Part shown: positions 41,921 to 50,588 of the stretch, in pieces
How the letters are laid out: every line of letters begins with the position of its first letter
How positions within the stretch are numbered: the first letter of the stretch is position 1
Assembly: GCF_016680995.1 (NCBI RefSeq)
Contig: NZ_JAEQMG010000149.1
Coordinates: forward strand, 1-58,168
Reading direction: 5' to 3'
Origin: Ruminococcus difficilis
GTDB taxonomy: Bacteria; Bacillota_A; Clostridia; Oscillospirales; Acutalibacteraceae
Length of the DNA stretch: 58,168 bases
The notes under the pieces: model-generated
What the model was told of the DNA's origin: nothing
What the model saw: only the letters and a program-made list of their open reading frames with translations
The model's database searches: none
Program-made: the position numbers and the translations under genes

Positions 41921-42856
41921 TTACTTTCCTTCGGAAATAAACTGTTCGATCAGGGCGCGTTCGGTGCTCAGATCATCGGAGATCGGTTTGCCGACATAAT
42001 ATGCCGCCATCAGTCCGGGGCCGACGTTGATACCGCAGAACGGATACACATCATTGATATAAACCGCCTTAGGGTGGAATTTGTCTTCGATCATCTTCTT
42101 ATATACCTCTGCCTGCGGATAACGGCAGGACTGGGCGATGAAGATCACCTGATCCTCGGGGTTCTCAATGGTCGCTTCGATGTATTTCAGCAGAACAGCA
42201 TACGCCGCCTTAGCGCCCTTTGCCTTACCGAGCACGGTGGTCATGCCGCCGGAATCGAATTCGCCGATAGGTTTGATACCGGCAAGGGTGCCGAAGAACG
42301 CCTTGGGATGCGTCAGTCTGCCCTTCTTGGCGACAAAGCTCAGATCATCCAGCCATCCCGCCTGATGGAAGCGATTCTTGTTCTGTTCCAGATAATCGCA
42401 GACCTCTTCAAAGCTCTTGCCCTCACTGCGCAGCATCGCCGCGTGCACGACCATCAAACCGAAGCCGGGACCGTAGCGCATGGAGTCGACCAGTCGGATC
42501 TTGGCGTCAGGGTATTGGACAAGGATGTTTTTGCGGGCAGTGGTCGCGAAGTCGAGCGAGCCGGACATCGCGCTCGAAATGGTGATGCAGATAATGGGCT
42601 TGCCGTCTTTCACGTAAGCCGTAAACGCCTTTTCATATTCCGCCGTGTTCGGGGGCGCGGTCGCGAAATCGGACGGATTCTTTTTCAGATCCGCGTAAAA
42701 ATCCTCGCGGGTCACATCCTTCCATTCCATAAAGCTGGGAACATCGCCCTTACCGGGCAGGACAAGATGTCCGTCGATGATCTTGACGTCATATTTTTTC
42801 TGGAATTCGGCGGAGAGGTCACAGCCGGCGTCCGCCATCAAAATAAAATCGTTCAT
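41921..42856 (-). CDS. fakB: DegV-family fatty acid-binding protein (FakB-like)
   Basis: 311 residues, two-domain DegV fold. Expected features are ILMADAGCDLSAEFQKKYDV, the ITISSAMSGSLDFAT loop that binds the carboxylate, RLVDSMRYGPGFGLMV and the KKGRLTHPKAFFGTLAGIKP segment. It presents a fatty acid to FakA. AGGAG lies 6-7 nt before the ATG. Its position between the lipid genes and fakA supports a role in fatty acid capture or recycling. Confidence 0.92.
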   Translation of the reverse strand: MNDFILMADAGCDLSAEFQKKYDVKIIDGHLVLPGKGDVPSFMEWKDVTREDFYADLKKNPSDFATAPPNTAEYEKAFTAYVKDGKPIICITISSAMSGSLDFATTARKNILVQYPDAKIRLVDSMRYGPGFGLMVVHAAMLRSEGKSFEEVCDYLEQNKNRFHQAGWLDDLSFVAKKGRLTHPKAFFGTLAGIKPIGEFDSGGMTTVLGKAKGAKAAYAVLLKYIEATIENPEDQVIFIAQSCRYPQAEVYKKMIEDKFHPKAVYINDVYPFCGINVGPGLMAAYYVGKPISDDLSTERALIEQFISEGK

Positions 42857-42935
42857 AAGAGTCTCCTTTGTATTTGCAGATAGAGAAATCTATCGGATTC
42901 ACGATCTTGTAAGATTGTTACATATTATATTAGTC

Positions 42936-43862
42936 TTATTTGAAATATGCCTGAAGAAAGTCAGTCATCGCCGTCGTCACCTGATTCTCATCGGTGCAAA
43001 AGGCGGTCGTATGACCCGCCCCTTCGACAACGACAAACTTCTTTTTTGAGGAACATGCCTCATAGTTTTTACGTCCCTCTTCCAGAGATACGGTCGGATC
43101 TGCCGTTCCGTGGAAAAAGAGGATCGGTTTTTTGGCGTGCCGCAGATGATCCGTCGTCTTCTCGCGGATATCGATCTTCTGCTCCTTTTGGCAGAGCCAT
43201 CGGATATACGGGATCAACAGCGGCGGCAGGTGCATACGCTTCGCGTCGCTCAAAAGCTGGTTTTCCGCGGAAATAAAGCCGCAGTCGATCATCATGCACG
43301 GCACACGATCCTCAGTCAGCGTGTCGGAGAGATACGCAAGCGTAGAGCCGCCCATCGACGTACCGTACAGCAAAACACGCTGTTTGCCGTCCCGCTTCAA
43401 CACCTCATCGAGCCATACCGCGACGTCGTCCTTTTCACGCAGCCCCATTCCGCAGCGATCTCCGCCGCTGCAGCCGTGGGCGCGCTGAAAGATCACCAGC
43501 ACGTTAAAACCCTGATCACAGAACCACCGAGCGGGCGATACCAGATTGACATAGGGATCGGCATTGAAGCCGTGTACCATGATCACGGTGCGGTCACTGC
43601 CGTTGTCATACAGATCACCGCATAGGATCACGCCGTCCTTTGCTTTCACCTGTACGCGTTCATATCCCCGATCACGCAGATAACGATAATCGCGCATCAT
43701 ACGCTCCTTAAACGGTTCGATCGCGGGCTTACTGAGCTTTTCATCATCCAGCGGCAACACACGGTGTCTGCCGAAAATCGAGCGGTAACACACGATGCCG
43801 GGCGCGATCCAGAAGATGATCACCAGCAAAATGACGGCAAGAACAATATAGAGTAGTATCAT
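42936..43862 (-). CDS. Membrane-anchored alpha/beta hydrolase
   Basis: 308 residues: transmembrane helix 2-22, then a hydrolase domain with LYGTSMGGST as nucleophile motif (Ser ~164), VMVHGFNADP oxyanion region, HGTADPTVS Asp loop and GAGHTTAF His. It is similar in build to the proteins at 39300 and 55797. The ATG overlaps the LRAT gene stop by 4 nt, so it belongs to the same operon. It may hydrolyse acyl esters at the membrane. Confidence 0.87.
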   Translation of the reverse strand: MILLYIVLAVILLVIIFWIAPGIVCYRSIFGRHRVLPLDDEKLSKPAIEPFKERMMRDYRYLRDRGYERVQVKAKDGVILCGDLYDNGSDRTVIMVHGFNADPYVNLVSPARWFCDQGFNVLVIFQRAHGCSGGDRCGMGLREKDDVAVWLDEVLKRDGKQRVLLYGTSMGGSTLAYLSDTLTEDRVPCMMIDCGFISAENQLLSDAKRMHLPPLLIPYIRWLCQKEQKIDIREKTTDHLRHAKKPILFFHGTADPTVSLEEGRKNYEACSSKKKFVVVEGAGHTTAFCTDENQVTTAMTDFLQAYFK

Positions 43863-44281
43863 AAACCTTCCTTGTTTTCATGAAAGCGCATCCATTTACG
43901 GCGCACCTCCAGCTCCTGTTCGGATATCTTTTTGCCGAACACGATCTCGTTGACAAAATGCTCGCAGTTGTTGTGGATCAAATTATAGCTGCCTTCGCCG
44001 ATCCGCGCTCGTGCGGCGGATACCGTCTTGTCGGGGCTTTGGCGCTTGCGTTTTTCATTTAATGTCAGTTGCGCTGTTTCGATCATATTACCGCAGGAAA
44101 AAACGTCGATATCGGTAGCGAGCACCTTGATATCCTGCTGATTCTTCAGATTCTCCGCTGTCGGCGGCAGTCCGAACGCGATCACCTCATCCTCTGAGGC
44201 AAAGATCCCGTAGTGATAAACGGAACCCAGCTTGACGCGGATGATGTCGCCGTACTGACACTCACGATATACCCACTTCAT
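43859..44281 (-). CDS. LRAT-domain (NlpC/P60-like) acyltransferase
   Basis: 140 residues matching the lecithin:retinol-acyltransferase-like fold. An N-terminal GDIIRVKLGSVYHYGIFAS strand pair carries the active His (His23), and a late LIHNNCEHFVNEIVFG segment carries the catalytic Cys106 in the NCEHF motif. LRAT-type proteins move acyl groups from phospholipids or thioesters through the Cys, or act as phospholipases. It overlaps the acyl carrier protein gene by 4 nt. In this setting an acyl-ACP or phospholipid donor is a reasonable guess. No signal peptide. Confidence 0.87.
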   Translation of the reverse strand: MKWVYRECQYGDIIRVKLGSVYHYGIFASEDEVIAFGLPPTAENLKNQQDIKVLATDIDVFSCGNMIETAQLTLNEKRKRQSPDKTVSAARARIGEGSYNLIHNNCEHFVNEIVFGKKISEQELEVRRKWMRFHENKEGL

Positions 44282-44532
44282 TTTAGCCTTGCCTCGATAT
44301 AACTGACGACGTCGCCGATGGTTTCAAAGTCATTCATCGACACATTGTCGAACACGATACCGAAGCTCTCTTCGATGGCGATCACCATGTAGAGCACCGA
44401 TACCGAATTAAAGCCCAGATCCGTGACGAGCTTGGTGCTCTCGTCACATTTTTCGATCACAGCCCGGTTCTTATTGTCGGCAAAAAGCAAAATCTCTTTC
44501 AGCTTTTCAAAAATCTCTGCTCTGCTCAGCAT
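44278..44532 (-). CDS. Acyl carrier protein
   Basis: 84 residues with the four-helix ACP pattern. The phosphopantetheine site is LGFNSVSVLYMVIAIEESF with Ser43, where the common DSL is NSV. The C-terminal region (FETIGDVVSYIEARL) is typical. It is acidic overall. AAGAGG lies upstream of the ATG. It overlaps the adenylating-enzyme gene upstream by 7 nt and the LRAT gene downstream by 4 nt, so it is a dedicated carrier for this pathway and not the housekeeping acpP. Confidence 0.92.
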   Translation of the reverse strand: MLSRAEIFEKLKEILLFADNKNRAVIEKCDESTKLVTDLGFNSVSVLYMVIAIEESFGIVFDNVSMNDFETIGDVVSYIEARLK

Positions 44533-46043
44533 TTTTTGTACCTCTTTATCTTCATACTGGGAGTACGTTCAAAATCGGAATCACGAATGATGATGCGTGA
44601 CACCCGCTGGAACGTCGGCAACGTGTTGTTGATCTTTTCCAGCTCAACAGTCAGGTGCTGTCCGACGTTTTCAATACCGAGTCGGGCGATCTCCGGCATA
44701 CGGGGCACGACCTCGAGCGCCAAGATATGAACGCCGTTCTCGGTCACATCCTCATACACCTGCGCGTCCTGTATCAGGCTCAGTTCAAGGAACTTGACCT
44801 CCAATTCCGCGGGAGAGATATTCTCGCCGGAGGGCAGGACGATGATCTCCTTGATACGGCCGGTGATATAGAGGAAGCCCTCCTCGTCGATCCGAACCAG
44901 ATCGCCGGTGCGGAAAAAGCCGTCCTTGTCATAGACGCCGTCTTCCTCTTCTCCGACATAGCCGGACATCATATTCCTGCCCTTTAAGAGCAGTTCGCCG
45001 TCGACGATCTTGTACTCCTGATTCGGATACATCAAGCCGACGGATTCGGGCTTGGTGAGATACGCGGGATTACCGGATACCAGATTGGCGCTTTCGGTCA
45101 AGCCGTAGCCCGGCAGCAGCATGATATCGAATTCCTTTTTGTATTCCTTGATCAAATAAGGCGGTACCGGCGCCGCGCCGCAGATGATGGCTTTGAGCGA
45201 ATCGCCGAGCATATTCTTTTTGAACTTTTTGGAAAGGTTCAGCGCCATTTCCGCCAGTGCGGGCACCGCTACCAAAATGGTCGGGCGGAACATTGCGATA
45301 TCGCGGAACATATCTTTATTGTTGCGGCAGATGAACAATGTGGAACCGGTATAGAGCGAAGTGGTCAGGTTACGGATCAAGCCGAACACATGGGATAAGG
45401 GCAGGATCAGTAAATAGCGTTGGTTGAATACATCCTGATAACCGTAACAGCCGTTCACCGTACCCTGCATGACAGCGGCGTTACTAAGCAGCGCGCCCTT
45501 ACTTTTGCCGGTCGTACCGCCGGTGAACATGATGACGCACGGCGTATCACCCGAGGGGAATACCATTTCGGACATGGTATTGCCCTGTGTATCGGACGAG
45601 ATCAGCGCCACATCGGGGCGCTTTGACGCTACGATTGCCGTATTCTCACTCAGCGACGGATGATAGATGATCGCATCCAGCGCGTACTTCATCGTACAGC
45701 CGAACACCGTCATCTGATCGAGCTGAGCGGGCAGGATCACGGCGGTATAGCCGAGTGTCGTCACCGCCAGAAACGCGCGAACAAAATCATAGGAGTTCGG
45801 GCAGTAGACGCCGACGCGCAGACTTTTATCATCATCGCTTTTGATGACTGTGCGCAGGCGGCTGACGTCCGCTTCGATATCAGCATAGGTATAGCGTTTA
45901 CCGTCATCCTCGATCGCGACAACGTCAGGATAAGCGGTTACGGAATCCCGCCACATCTCGGACACGCTGTCTTTGTCGACGATGCGGTCGAACTGCTCGG
46001 GATCGGTATATTGTTTGAAGATTTCCTTAGTCGGACTAAACAT
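44526..46043 (-). CDS. AMP-forming acyl-ACP/acyl-CoA synthetase-like enzyme
   Basis: 505 residues: MFTGGTTGKSKGALLS (ATP loop), LPLSHVFGL, PGYGLTESANLVSG, FFRTGDLVRIDEEGFLYITG, GRIKEIIVLPSGENISPAELE hinge and a C-terminal ERTPSMKIKRYK Lys. GGAGG lies 5 nt before the ATG. Since the next gene is an ACP overlapping by 7 nt, loading of a fatty acid onto that carrier is more likely than CoA ligation. Confidence 0.88.
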   Translation of the reverse strand: MFSPTKEIFKQYTDPEQFDRIVDKDSVSEMWRDSVTAYPDVVAIEDDGKRYTYADIEADVSRLRTVIKSDDDKSLRVGVYCPNSYDFVRAFLAVTTLGYTAVILPAQLDQMTVFGCTMKYALDAIIYHPSLSENTAIVASKRPDVALISSDTQGNTMSEMVFPSGDTPCVIMFTGGTTGKSKGALLSNAAVMQGTVNGCYGYQDVFNQRYLLILPLSHVFGLIRNLTTSLYTGSTLFICRNNKDMFRDIAMFRPTILVAVPALAEMALNLSKKFKKNMLGDSLKAIICGAAPVPPYLIKEYKKEFDIMLLPGYGLTESANLVSGNPAYLTKPESVGLMYPNQEYKIVDGELLLKGRNMMSGYVGEEEDGVYDKDGFFRTGDLVRIDEEGFLYITGRIKEIIVLPSGENISPAELEVKFLELSLIQDAQVYEDVTENGVHILALEVVPRMPEIARLGIENVGQHLTVELEKINNTLPTFQRVSRIIIRDSDFERTPSMKIKRYKKC

Positions 46044-46077
46044 GATTTCCTCCGTTCTTATTTATATCTTTATATCG

Positions 46078-46127
46078 GTTGAGATTGCCGCGGGGATAAA
46101 CACGCGTGTTTACCCCTCGCAATGACT
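46078..46127. repeat. Dispersed hairpin repeat, family B
   Basis: GGTTGAGATTGCCGCGGGGA, then TAAACACGCGTGTTTA and CCCCTCGCAATGACTTTT. It separates the PlsC genes from the ligase gene in an otherwise tight gene run. Confidence 0.75.
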
Positions 46128-46143
46128 TTTTTTAATCAAACGA

Positions 46144-46794
46144 TCAGTGCTGAAAGGCGATCGCTTTGAGTTCGTTTTCTTTTTCAAACAGGCGGTTGGT
46201 GATCGCTTCGATATCGGACATCGACGGACGGCCCGCGTACAGCTTATTGATATCGATCGGCTCGCCGATGACGACGCGCAGTCTGGATGAGCGAGGCTTA
46301 TGCTCACGCACATAGACGGGTACGATCGGCACCTTGGCGCGCATGGACATCAGCACCATGCCGCTTTTGAATTGGCGCATCTCGCCGGAGCCGTCGTTGA
46401 TATGACCCTCCGGAAACATCGAGACCAGATCGCCGCCGGTCAGATGATCGTTGATGACCTTCATCGTCTGAAAGCCGGTGTTCTTTGTATCGATTGGGAT
46501 ACACATGACGCGATCCAAAAACCACTTTGCCTTGGTATCGTAAAACTCTTGATTGATGATAAAATGATGGCGGCGGTACCAGATCGCCAGCATCACATAG
46601 ACGGGATCAAAGAAGCAGTTGTGGTTGGAAATAACCAGCGCGCCGCCTTTGATCTTCTGTTTTGCCGTTTCGTTCTCATACATAATCTTCGGTCGATACC
46701 ACAAGAGCGTCGGGAGCGCTCCCGTCACTCTGACAAAATCGACAAAGAAGTATTTGAGAGAAAACAGCTTTGCTTTATTCGGTTGATTGTTCAT
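46144..46794 (-). CDS. PlsC-type 1-acylglycerol-3-phosphate acyltransferase (1)
   Basis: 216 residues with the acyltransferase motifs ISNHNCFFDPVY (HX4D) and FPEGHIND, plus a PIVPVYVREH segment. It would move an acyl group onto a lysophospholipid-like acceptor at the cytoplasmic membrane face. AGGA lies 10 nt before the ATG. It overlaps the next plsC-like gene upstream by 20 nt. The FFD in place of the usual xxxD context is within family range. Confidence 0.88.
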   Translation of the reverse strand: MNNQPNKAKLFSLKYFFVDFVRVTGALPTLLWYRPKIMYENETAKQKIKGGALVISNHNCFFDPVYVMLAIWYRRHHFIINQEFYDTKAKWFLDRVMCIPIDTKNTGFQTMKVINDHLTGGDLVSMFPEGHINDGSGEMRQFKSGMVLMSMRAKVPIVPVYVREHKPRSSRLRVVIGEPIDINKLYAGRPSMSDIEAITNRLFEKENELKAIAFQH

Positions 46795-47446
46795 GCAGTA
46801 ATTTTCCTAAATTAATGGTTTTGTTCCTCATCAGGTCGGTCAGCGCAGCGATATTCTCTTTATCGCTCAGCGCGGGATCGGCGACCTGCGAGGGAATGAT
46901 CGGCGTGCCGATGATCACGCGGGCACGCTCTTTGAAATTGAAGTACAAACCGTTGGTCACCATCGGGATGATCGGCGTATCGGTCATCAGCGCGAGATAC
47001 GCCGCGCCGGTCTTGAACGGCAGCGGTCGGGGTTCATCCTTGCGCGGCAATCTGCCCTCGGGACAGATACCGATCACCCCGCCTTTACTCAGGATCTTCT
47101 CACACTTAGCCATAAAGGCAAAATCGTGGGAATCACGGTCGACATAGATACCGCCGAGCATCTTCAGGAAGGTGCCCAGTATCGGCTTCTTCATCACAAG
47201 CTCCGACATCTGGAACCGCAGGGTACGTCCGAAGAAGACGAACATCGCGACAGGATAATCGTAGACGGAAAGGTGGTTCGAGATGACGATCGCTTTTCCC
47301 TTGATGCGGCGGGATTGCACCGCCTTATTCTCATAATATATCTTCTTGCGAAAACACAGGAGCTGGATCGGCCAGCCCGTGAGCTTCACAAACCAGTTAA
47401 ACAAACAATAAAACATAATCAATAACCAGATCGGGATCGATAACAA
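46775..47446 (-). CDS. PlsC-type 1-acylglycerol-3-phosphate acyltransferase (2)
   Basis: 223 residues: an N-terminal membrane segment (PIWLLIMFYCLFNWFVKLTG), VISNHLSVYDYPV (HX4D), GGIYVDRDSHDF and ICPEGRLPRKDE. It starts with TTG at 47446 or with a later ATG (47416); no strong ribosome site, so coupling to the gene ending 5 bp upstream is likely. Two different PlsC-type proteins side by side suggest two acylation steps or two acceptors. Confidence 0.87.
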   Translation of the reverse strand: MLSIPIWLLIMFYCLFNWFVKLTGWPIQLLCFRKKIYYENKAVQSRRIKGKAIVISNHLSVYDYPVAMFVFFGRTLRFQMSELVMKKPILGTFLKMLGGIYVDRDSHDFAFMAKCEKILSKGGVIGICPEGRLPRKDEPRPLPFKTGAAYLALMTDTPIIPMVTNGLYFNFKERARVIIGTPIIPSQVADPALSDKENIAALTDLMRNKTINLGKLLHEQSTE

Positions 47447-47451
47447 ACAGC

Positions 47452-49371
47452 TTACAGTATCTCGGACAGATAACGGTGGAACGCGGCGACGGTGGACAGA
47501 TTCTGCTCCGTCGATATTTTGACGGAGAATTCAGTTTCCATCGCGGCGATCATGCCGAAATAATCGAGCGAAGTGCCGCCCAGATCGAGAAAGAAATCAG
47601 CGCTGTCGGCGATATCCTCCGCAGAGCGATCCAGCGCCGCGGCAAAGAACTCTCTGAGCCGTTTTGCCAGCGCATCCTGCAAGCCCTCATCCTTTCCAAG
47701 CGGCTTCACCTCGTGAAAACCGTTTTCTTCGAGCTGCTGCTTCAAGCGAAAACGATTGAGCTTGAATTCATCGCCGACGATCAAACTGTCGCTGACGTAG
47801 AGGATCCTTTTGATCTCTGAATTCAAGCGCATTTCTTCCAGTTGCTTTTTGAGCGAGTGATCCAGTGCGGTGAGCTTTTCTTCACTGATAAAGCGATTCA
47901 CGGACACGACCAGCGTCGGTACGGCATTGACGCCGTCAAGAGCGCCGATCAAGCAGATCTCGTTGACGTCCTTGAGCTTTAATTGCGGTTCGATCAGGTT
48001 CGGGTTCAGATTCTCGCCGGAGATGCCGACGATCAGATCGTCCTTTCGTCCGAGGATCTTATAATGACCGTTCTCGCACACCGCCAGATCGTGGGTGTTG
48101 AAGAAATCGGTATTGATGATCTTTTTTTCGCCGTCCTCGATGATATAACAGGCGATCGCCTTGCCCTTGACCTCCAACTCGCCGTCACTATTGATGCGAT
48201 ACTCCACACCGTCCATCGGCTTGCCGATATAGCCCTCATTGAGGATACTCGGCTTCTTGGACAATTCCAGCGAGGTGATACCGATCTCGCTCATACCGTA
48301 GCCGTCGGCAAGGTGGTAGCCGATGCTGTTGAAGAAGCGCATGGTTTCCTTTGAGATCGACGAGCCGCCGGTGATCATGAATCGGATGCTGTCACCAAAG
48401 AGGTTTTCTCTCACCTCTTTGAACGCGGCGCGTGTAAATAAAGCACCGAGCGCGGAATCACCGAGCTTATCGCGCAATGCCATCGCTTTCTCAAATTTTC
48501 GTTCGGTCTCCTCCCCGCGCAGACGGATCGTCTTTCGCGCCTGTGTATAGACCGTTTCCCAAAACAGCGGTACGGCAAACAGGTGGGTGACATGATGGCG
48601 CCGCACGGTGCCGGTGATGGTATCGGGCTTCATATCCTTCAACTCGACAAAGGTGCGGGAGAAGAATGAAAACCAAATATATACCGCTGCCAGTCCGAAT
48701 ACATGGTAAAACGGCAGGAAGGTCAACAGCTTCAAGCGATCCTGATAATGCCGCTTGACCGTGTCACACTCCCGAATGATGCCGTAGCTGCCTTTGATCT
48801 GATAAAAGAGCTCCTCGGCGGAATAGGCGCAGAGTTTGACATGGCGGGATGTGCCGGAGGTCATCACGATGATCTCTTTGCCGAATTCACAAGTCGTGAA
48901 CGGCTCCTCCACAGGCTCGATCTCATCACACAGGATCGTCCTGACAGAATAGGTCCGCCCGTCGGACACCACCGCCTGTACATCACAGTCGCGGATAGCG
49001 CCCTCCACCGGCTCATCTGAGAGGCGCAGGTTGATCAACAGCGGACGGAAACCGCAAAGGAGGATCGCCCAAAAGCATTCGATCCAGGAGAGAGAATTGT
49101 CCATCGACAGACCGATCACCGAGCCGGGAGCAACGTCGGAAAGGAGCTTTGATAAGGACAAAGCACGCGCCTTGATCCTTTTCTCGACCTCGCCGTAGGA
49201 AAAGCTCTCAACGCGATAACCGGCGGATCGTTCATACATGATATTCTCTTTTTCCTGAAACATCAGGGAGAAAAGCGTCTCCATCGAAAGCCCCTGTTCT
49301 TCAAAAGCACGCAGCTTTGATTGAACAAAATCCTTGATGGTTTTATGCTGACCCAGTCCCAGATCGCCCAT
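47452..49371 (-). CDS. Adenylating enzyme fused to a C-terminal acyl carrier domain
   Basis: 639 residues. Residues ~15-530 follow the AMP-forming ligase fold: LTFLPFYHVFGLAAVY, DGYGMSEIGITSLE, HDLAVCENGHYKILGRKDDL and a VGDEFKLNRFRLK C-terminal Lys. The ATP loop is unusual, IVMTSGTSRHVKLCAYS, lacking the second Gly and the PKG. Residues ~560-639 are a carrier domain with DLGGTSLDYFGMIAAME (phosphopantetheine Ser). It can thus load its own carrier. ATG at 49371 has AAAGGG 9 nt upstream. It heads the lipid gene run. Confidence 0.87.
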   Translation of the reverse strand: MGDLGLGQHKTIKDFVQSKLRAFEEQGLSMETLFSLMFQEKENIMYERSAGYRVESFSYGEVEKRIKARALSLSKLLSDVAPGSVIGLSMDNSLSWIECFWAILLCGFRPLLINLRLSDEPVEGAIRDCDVQAVVSDGRTYSVRTILCDEIEPVEEPFTTCEFGKEIIVMTSGTSRHVKLCAYSAEELFYQIKGSYGIIRECDTVKRHYQDRLKLLTFLPFYHVFGLAAVYIWFSFFSRTFVELKDMKPDTITGTVRRHHVTHLFAVPLFWETVYTQARKTIRLRGEETERKFEKAMALRDKLGDSALGALFTRAAFKEVRENLFGDSIRFMITGGSSISKETMRFFNSIGYHLADGYGMSEIGITSLELSKKPSILNEGYIGKPMDGVEYRINSDGELEVKGKAIACYIIEDGEKKIINTDFFNTHDLAVCENGHYKILGRKDDLIVGISGENLNPNLIEPQLKLKDVNEICLIGALDGVNAVPTLVVSVNRFISEEKLTALDHSLKKQLEEMRLNSEIKRILYVSDSLIVGDEFKLNRFRLKQQLEENGFHEVKPLGKDEGLQDALAKRLREFFAAALDRSAEDIADSADFFLDLGGTSLDYFGMIAAMETEFSVKISTEQNLSTVAAFHRYLSEIL

Positions 49372-49509
49372 TTGACTCAACCCTTTCGCGCAAAAAGCCG
49401 AAACTCTCCTTTATAGCATTAACAGATATCATCTTACCACAATCATCAATGAAAAGCAAGATAAATCGACTTGTATCGACATGGAAACATATACTAAATC
49501 CCTATATTC

Positions 49510-49561
49510 AGTTGAGATTGCCACAGGGCTGACCACACGTGTTTGCCCCTCGCAATGACAA
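49510..49561. repeat. Dispersed hairpin repeat, family B
   Basis: GTTGAGATTGCCACAGGGCT, ACCACACGTGTTTGC, CCCTCGCAATGACAAT. It lies upstream of the lipid operon, in the divergent intergenic region. Confidence 0.75.
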
Positions 49562-49578
49562 TTATGAATAAAAGACTA

Positions 49579-49607
49579 TTGCATTTTATGAAAAAGAGTA
49601 TTATGAT
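49579..49607 (+). promoter_or_regulatory. Promoter of the Bax-inhibitor-like gene
   Basis: TTGCAT (49579-49584), a 17-bp spacer, TATGAT (49602-49607), about 30 bp before the start codon. Confidence 0.7.
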
Positions 49608-49637
49608 ATGGGTATCAAAAACAGAAAGAGGTAATTT

Positions 49638-50486
49638 ATGGCACGTTTATCTTCCAACAACAATACCGCAACCAAAGAAAAAAGGTCGTTCTTATCCTCG
49701 AACCCGGTCATGCACCGACTGGATAAGGTAGACGAATACAGCGAGAGCGATTCCGCTACCTACGGCGGTATCGCCGCAAAGACGATATTCTTCCTGCTGT
49801 TCTCAGTTGCCGGCATCGCGGCGGAACGAGTTCTCTCACAGATGCTCAGCACCGGTCAGAGCTTTGATCTGAACATCAGGGGCTTCCATGTCACGCTTTA
49901 TATGGGAGAGATCATCGCGCTGCTCGCCAGCGTGATCCTCGCGATTGTTTTCCAGTTGCTCGCGTTCTTCGCAAAATCCACCACGCCTGTCACCGGCGCG
50001 CTGTACTGCGTCACACAGGGCTATATGATCTCCTTTTTGATCTTCAAAGTGCTCCACGGCTATGAGCACCTCGGTCTTTTGGCGCTGGCGATCACGATGA
50101 CGATCGTAATGGTCATGGCGATCCTCTACTCCACCGGGATCATCCGCGTGACCAAGAAATTCAGAACGGTGATGCTGACGCTCTTTGTCACAGTCATCGC
50201 CGTATCGCTGCTGATGCTGATCGGCTCCTTTATTCCGTTCACCAGCGAGCTGGTCATGCAGATCAGAAACAACTTTGCGATCTCGATCGGCTTCTCGGTG
50301 GTCTTCATCATCATCGCGTCACTGTTCTTGATCTGTGACTTTGCCACCATCGATCACGTGGTACAGGATAAGCTCCCCAAGAAATATGAATGGCAGGCGG
50401 CGTTCGGACTGGCGTTCACCGTACTGTGGCTCTATCTCAAGGTACTGGATCTGATCATGACGATCGCCGGCAGAAAAAATAATTAA
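49638..50486 (+). CDS. Bax inhibitor-1-like (BaxI/YccA-type) membrane protein
   Basis: 282 residues with a polar N-terminal ~45 residues (including SSNPVMHRLDKVDEYSESD) and seven hydrophobic segments. It ends with ICDFATIDHVVQDKLPKKYE, WQAAFGLAFTVLWLYLKVLD. This is the Bax1-I pattern seen in many bacteria. The family includes pH-sensitive calcium leak channels; the role here is unknown. AGAGG precedes the ATG by about 7 nt. It is monocistronic, with its own promoter and terminator. Confidence 0.9.
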   Translation: MARLSSNNNTATKEKRSFLSSNPVMHRLDKVDEYSESDSATYGGIAAKTIFFLLFSVAGIAAERVLSQMLSTGQSFDLNIRGFHVTLYMGEIIALLASVILAIVFQLLAFFAKSTTPVTGALYCVTQGYMISFLIFKVLHGYEHLGLLALAITMTIVMVMAILYSTGIIRVTKKFRTVMLTLFVTVIAVSLLMLIGSFIPFTSELVMQIRNNFAISIGFSVVFIIIASLFLICDFATIDHVVQDKLPKKYEWQAAFGLAFTVLWLYLKVLDLIMTIAGRKNN

Positions 50487-50500
50487 ACCACATAAAAGCA

Positions 50501-50535
50501 ACCGCGTACAGTCGCTGAGCTGTACGCGGTTTTTT
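50501..50535 (+). terminator. Terminator of the Bax-inhibitor-like gene
   Basis: A perfect 11-bp stem (50501-50511 with 50520-50530) with an 8-nt loop, then T6. A degenerate family-B repeat (about 50548-50582) follows. Confidence 0.92.
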
Positions 50536-50588
50536 GATTTAAATGATGAGATCGTCACGGCATGATTGCCTTGCAACGATCCGTTATA

